This document shows positions 63,041 to 64,000 of a stretch of 64,000 bases of DNA, in pieces; position 1 is the first letter of the stretch, and each line of letters opens with the position of its first letter. The notes beneath the pieces were generated by a model. It ran no database searches and was not told the origin of the DNA. It saw only the letters and a program-made list of their open reading frames with translations. The stretch covers positions 1 through 64,000 of the forward strand of contig JBOFHK010000022.1 of NCBI GenBank assembly GCA_051649605.1, given 5' to 3'. The position numbers were made by a program, and so were the translations under genes. The DNA comes from Brevinema_A sp051649605. Its GTDB lineage: Bacteria; Spirochaetota; Brevinematia; Brevinematales; Brevinemataceae.

Positions 63041-64000
63041 ATGAGTATAAAAGATCTTGGTATGGCAAAAATACAAAGCCTCGGAAAATCCATTCTTTTA
63101 CCTATTGGATTATTGTCTACATTAGGGATTTTAATCGCAATAAATAGTATTCTTAAAATTCCTACTCTAGGGGGAATTGTTTGGGCAATTTTTGGTAATA
63201 TCCCTGTTATTTTTGCGATTAGTGTTGCTTTTGGGTTATCCAAAAATGAAGGAGTAGCTGGTCTATCAGGATTTCTTATCTATTTTATTTCGGCAAAAGT
63301 TAGTGGGGACATTACAGGTGCTACAGAAATACTTGCCCACGGTGGAGAGTTAGCTCGCCGTTTTACTACGGTATTGGGGCAAACAACACTGAGTACTGGA
63401 GTTTTTGGAGGAATTTTCAGTGGGATAATCGGTAGTATTGCTTATCATTATGGACATAAAACAAAATTCATTTCCATCCTTGCTTTTTACGAAGGTAATC
63501 GATTTGTCCCTATTCTTGCTTGTTTTTTTGGAGTATTATGGGGCTATATCATTGCCATCATATGGCCCTTAATTCAAACAGGGATTTCATCACTAACAGT
63601 GATTTCTGAACTCTCTGCCCCTATTTCTGTTTTTTTATTTGGCGTTGGAGAGCGTCTATTACTTCCTTTAGGGCTTCATCATATTGTTTTACCAGTATTT
63701 TTTTATGAAATTGGAGAATATACAGCAAAATCAGGAGATCTCATCCGAGGCGATTATAATATTTACATTGCAATGCTCCAAGACCAAGTTTTCAATTTCA
63801 CTTCACCTAATGTTGGTGAGTATGCCGATGCTGGTAAATATCACGCTGGATTTTTTGCTCCAAAAATGTTTGGATTAGCAGGTGCAACATTAGCATTTTA
63901 TCAAGCAGCAAAACCTGAAAATAAGAAATATGCTTTAGGAATCTATGGCTCAGCAGCTTTTACTGCTTTTTTAACAGGAATCACCGAACCTTTAGAATTT
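63041..64000 (+). CDS. PTS system EIIC component, glucose-type family (partial)
   Basis: From an ATG with AGGAGA upstream, 320 codons are open to the window edge. The membrane EIIC domain shows repeats of long hydrophobic helices, FLFGVGERLLLPLGLHHIVL near residue 195, and GITEPLEF at the end, the region that holds the sugar-binding Glu in the glucose/GlcNAc/maltose superfamily. It imports and phosphorylates a sugar with EIIB, possibly fused beyond the edge. Which sugar cannot be told. Confidence 0.88.
   Translation, partial: MSIKDLGMAKIQSLGKSILLPIGLLSTLGILIAINSILKIPTLGGIVWAIFGNIPVIFAISVAFGLSKNEGVAGLSGFLIYFISAKVSGDITGATEILAHGGELARRFTTVLGQTTLSTGVFGGIFSGIIGSIAYHYGHKTKFISILAFYEGNRFVPILACFFGVLWGYIIAIIWPLIQTGISSLTVISELSAPISVFLFGVGERLLLPLGLHHIVLPVFFYEIGEYTAKSGDLIRGDYNIYIAMLQDQVFNFTSPNVGEYADAGKYHAGFFAPKMFGLAGATLAFYQAAKPENKKYALGIYGSAAFTAFLTGITEPLEF

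Overview
The window is AT-rich, densely coding DNA from a Gram-negative-type anaerobe with bacterial sigma70-like promoters; many match TTGACA-17-TATAAT closely. Lipobox lipoproteins, a lipoprotein-type ApbE flavin transferase beside an RNF-type flavinylated redox pump, and decayed secreted or beta-barrel-like proteins point to a spirochaete (Treponema/Brevinema-like). That placement is inference; no rRNA gene is present.

Layout. 1-3213: end of hsdS and a complete hsdR (type I restriction). 3340-9036: chromosomal genes, namely a CNT nucleoside transporter, an MTA/SAH-type deaminase, fabI, trxA and an orphan beta-class DNA methyltransferase. 9165-14337: an RNF/NQR-like operon (apbE, rnfD, rnfG, rnfE, rnfA, a small Cys-rich membrane protein, a short rnfB) with no rnfC in view. 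14532-15269: bioY and tRNA-Ser(GCU). 15516-31063: an accessory region right after the tRNA, with a frameshifted large serine recombinase, DUF2924 and KilA-N-like phage genes, a GmrSD-like DUF262/DUF1524 protein, a type IIG restriction-modification enzyme, an isolated phage packaging trio (ParB-methyltransferase, DUF5681, terminase) and a LysM-like/M15-peptidase cluster. 31091-37628: a lipoprotein gene, then a four-gene operon of P-loop NTPase, PD-(D/E)xK protein, GajA-like OLD nuclease and GajB-like helicase, which I read as an extended Gabija-type defence locus. 37629-40696: a leader with a possible attenuator, a repeat array, one lipoprotein gene and decayed exported-protein genes. 40697-43309: an M20 amidohydrolase with a two-part DUF3100-type membrane system. 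43548-43970: a candidate structured non-coding RNA of about 420 nt. 44289-57278: a nearly complete ethanolamine-utilisation microcompartment operon in which eutJ has decayed. 57595-64000: a LarA-family protein, a ComF-like phosphoribosyltransferase, an ECF S-component-like protein, NhaC, an EamA transporter and the start of a PTS EIIC gene.

How it works together. The eut operon imports ethanolamine (EutH), cleaves it with ethanolamine ammonia-lyase (EutBC, reactivated by EutA, cofactor made by EutT), and handles acetaldehyde inside a shell (EutS, L, M, N and an extra BMC protein) through EutE, PduL-type phosphotransacylase and EutG. ApbE would attach FMN to RnfD and RnfG for ion-coupled electron transfer. 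Several anti-phage systems sit in a phage-derived accessory zone. The observations most worth checking are the four-gene Gabija-like operon, the LysM/M15 cluster, the 420-nt RNA, the CCCTG repeat array with about 21-bp phasing, and the RNF operon with a short RnfB.
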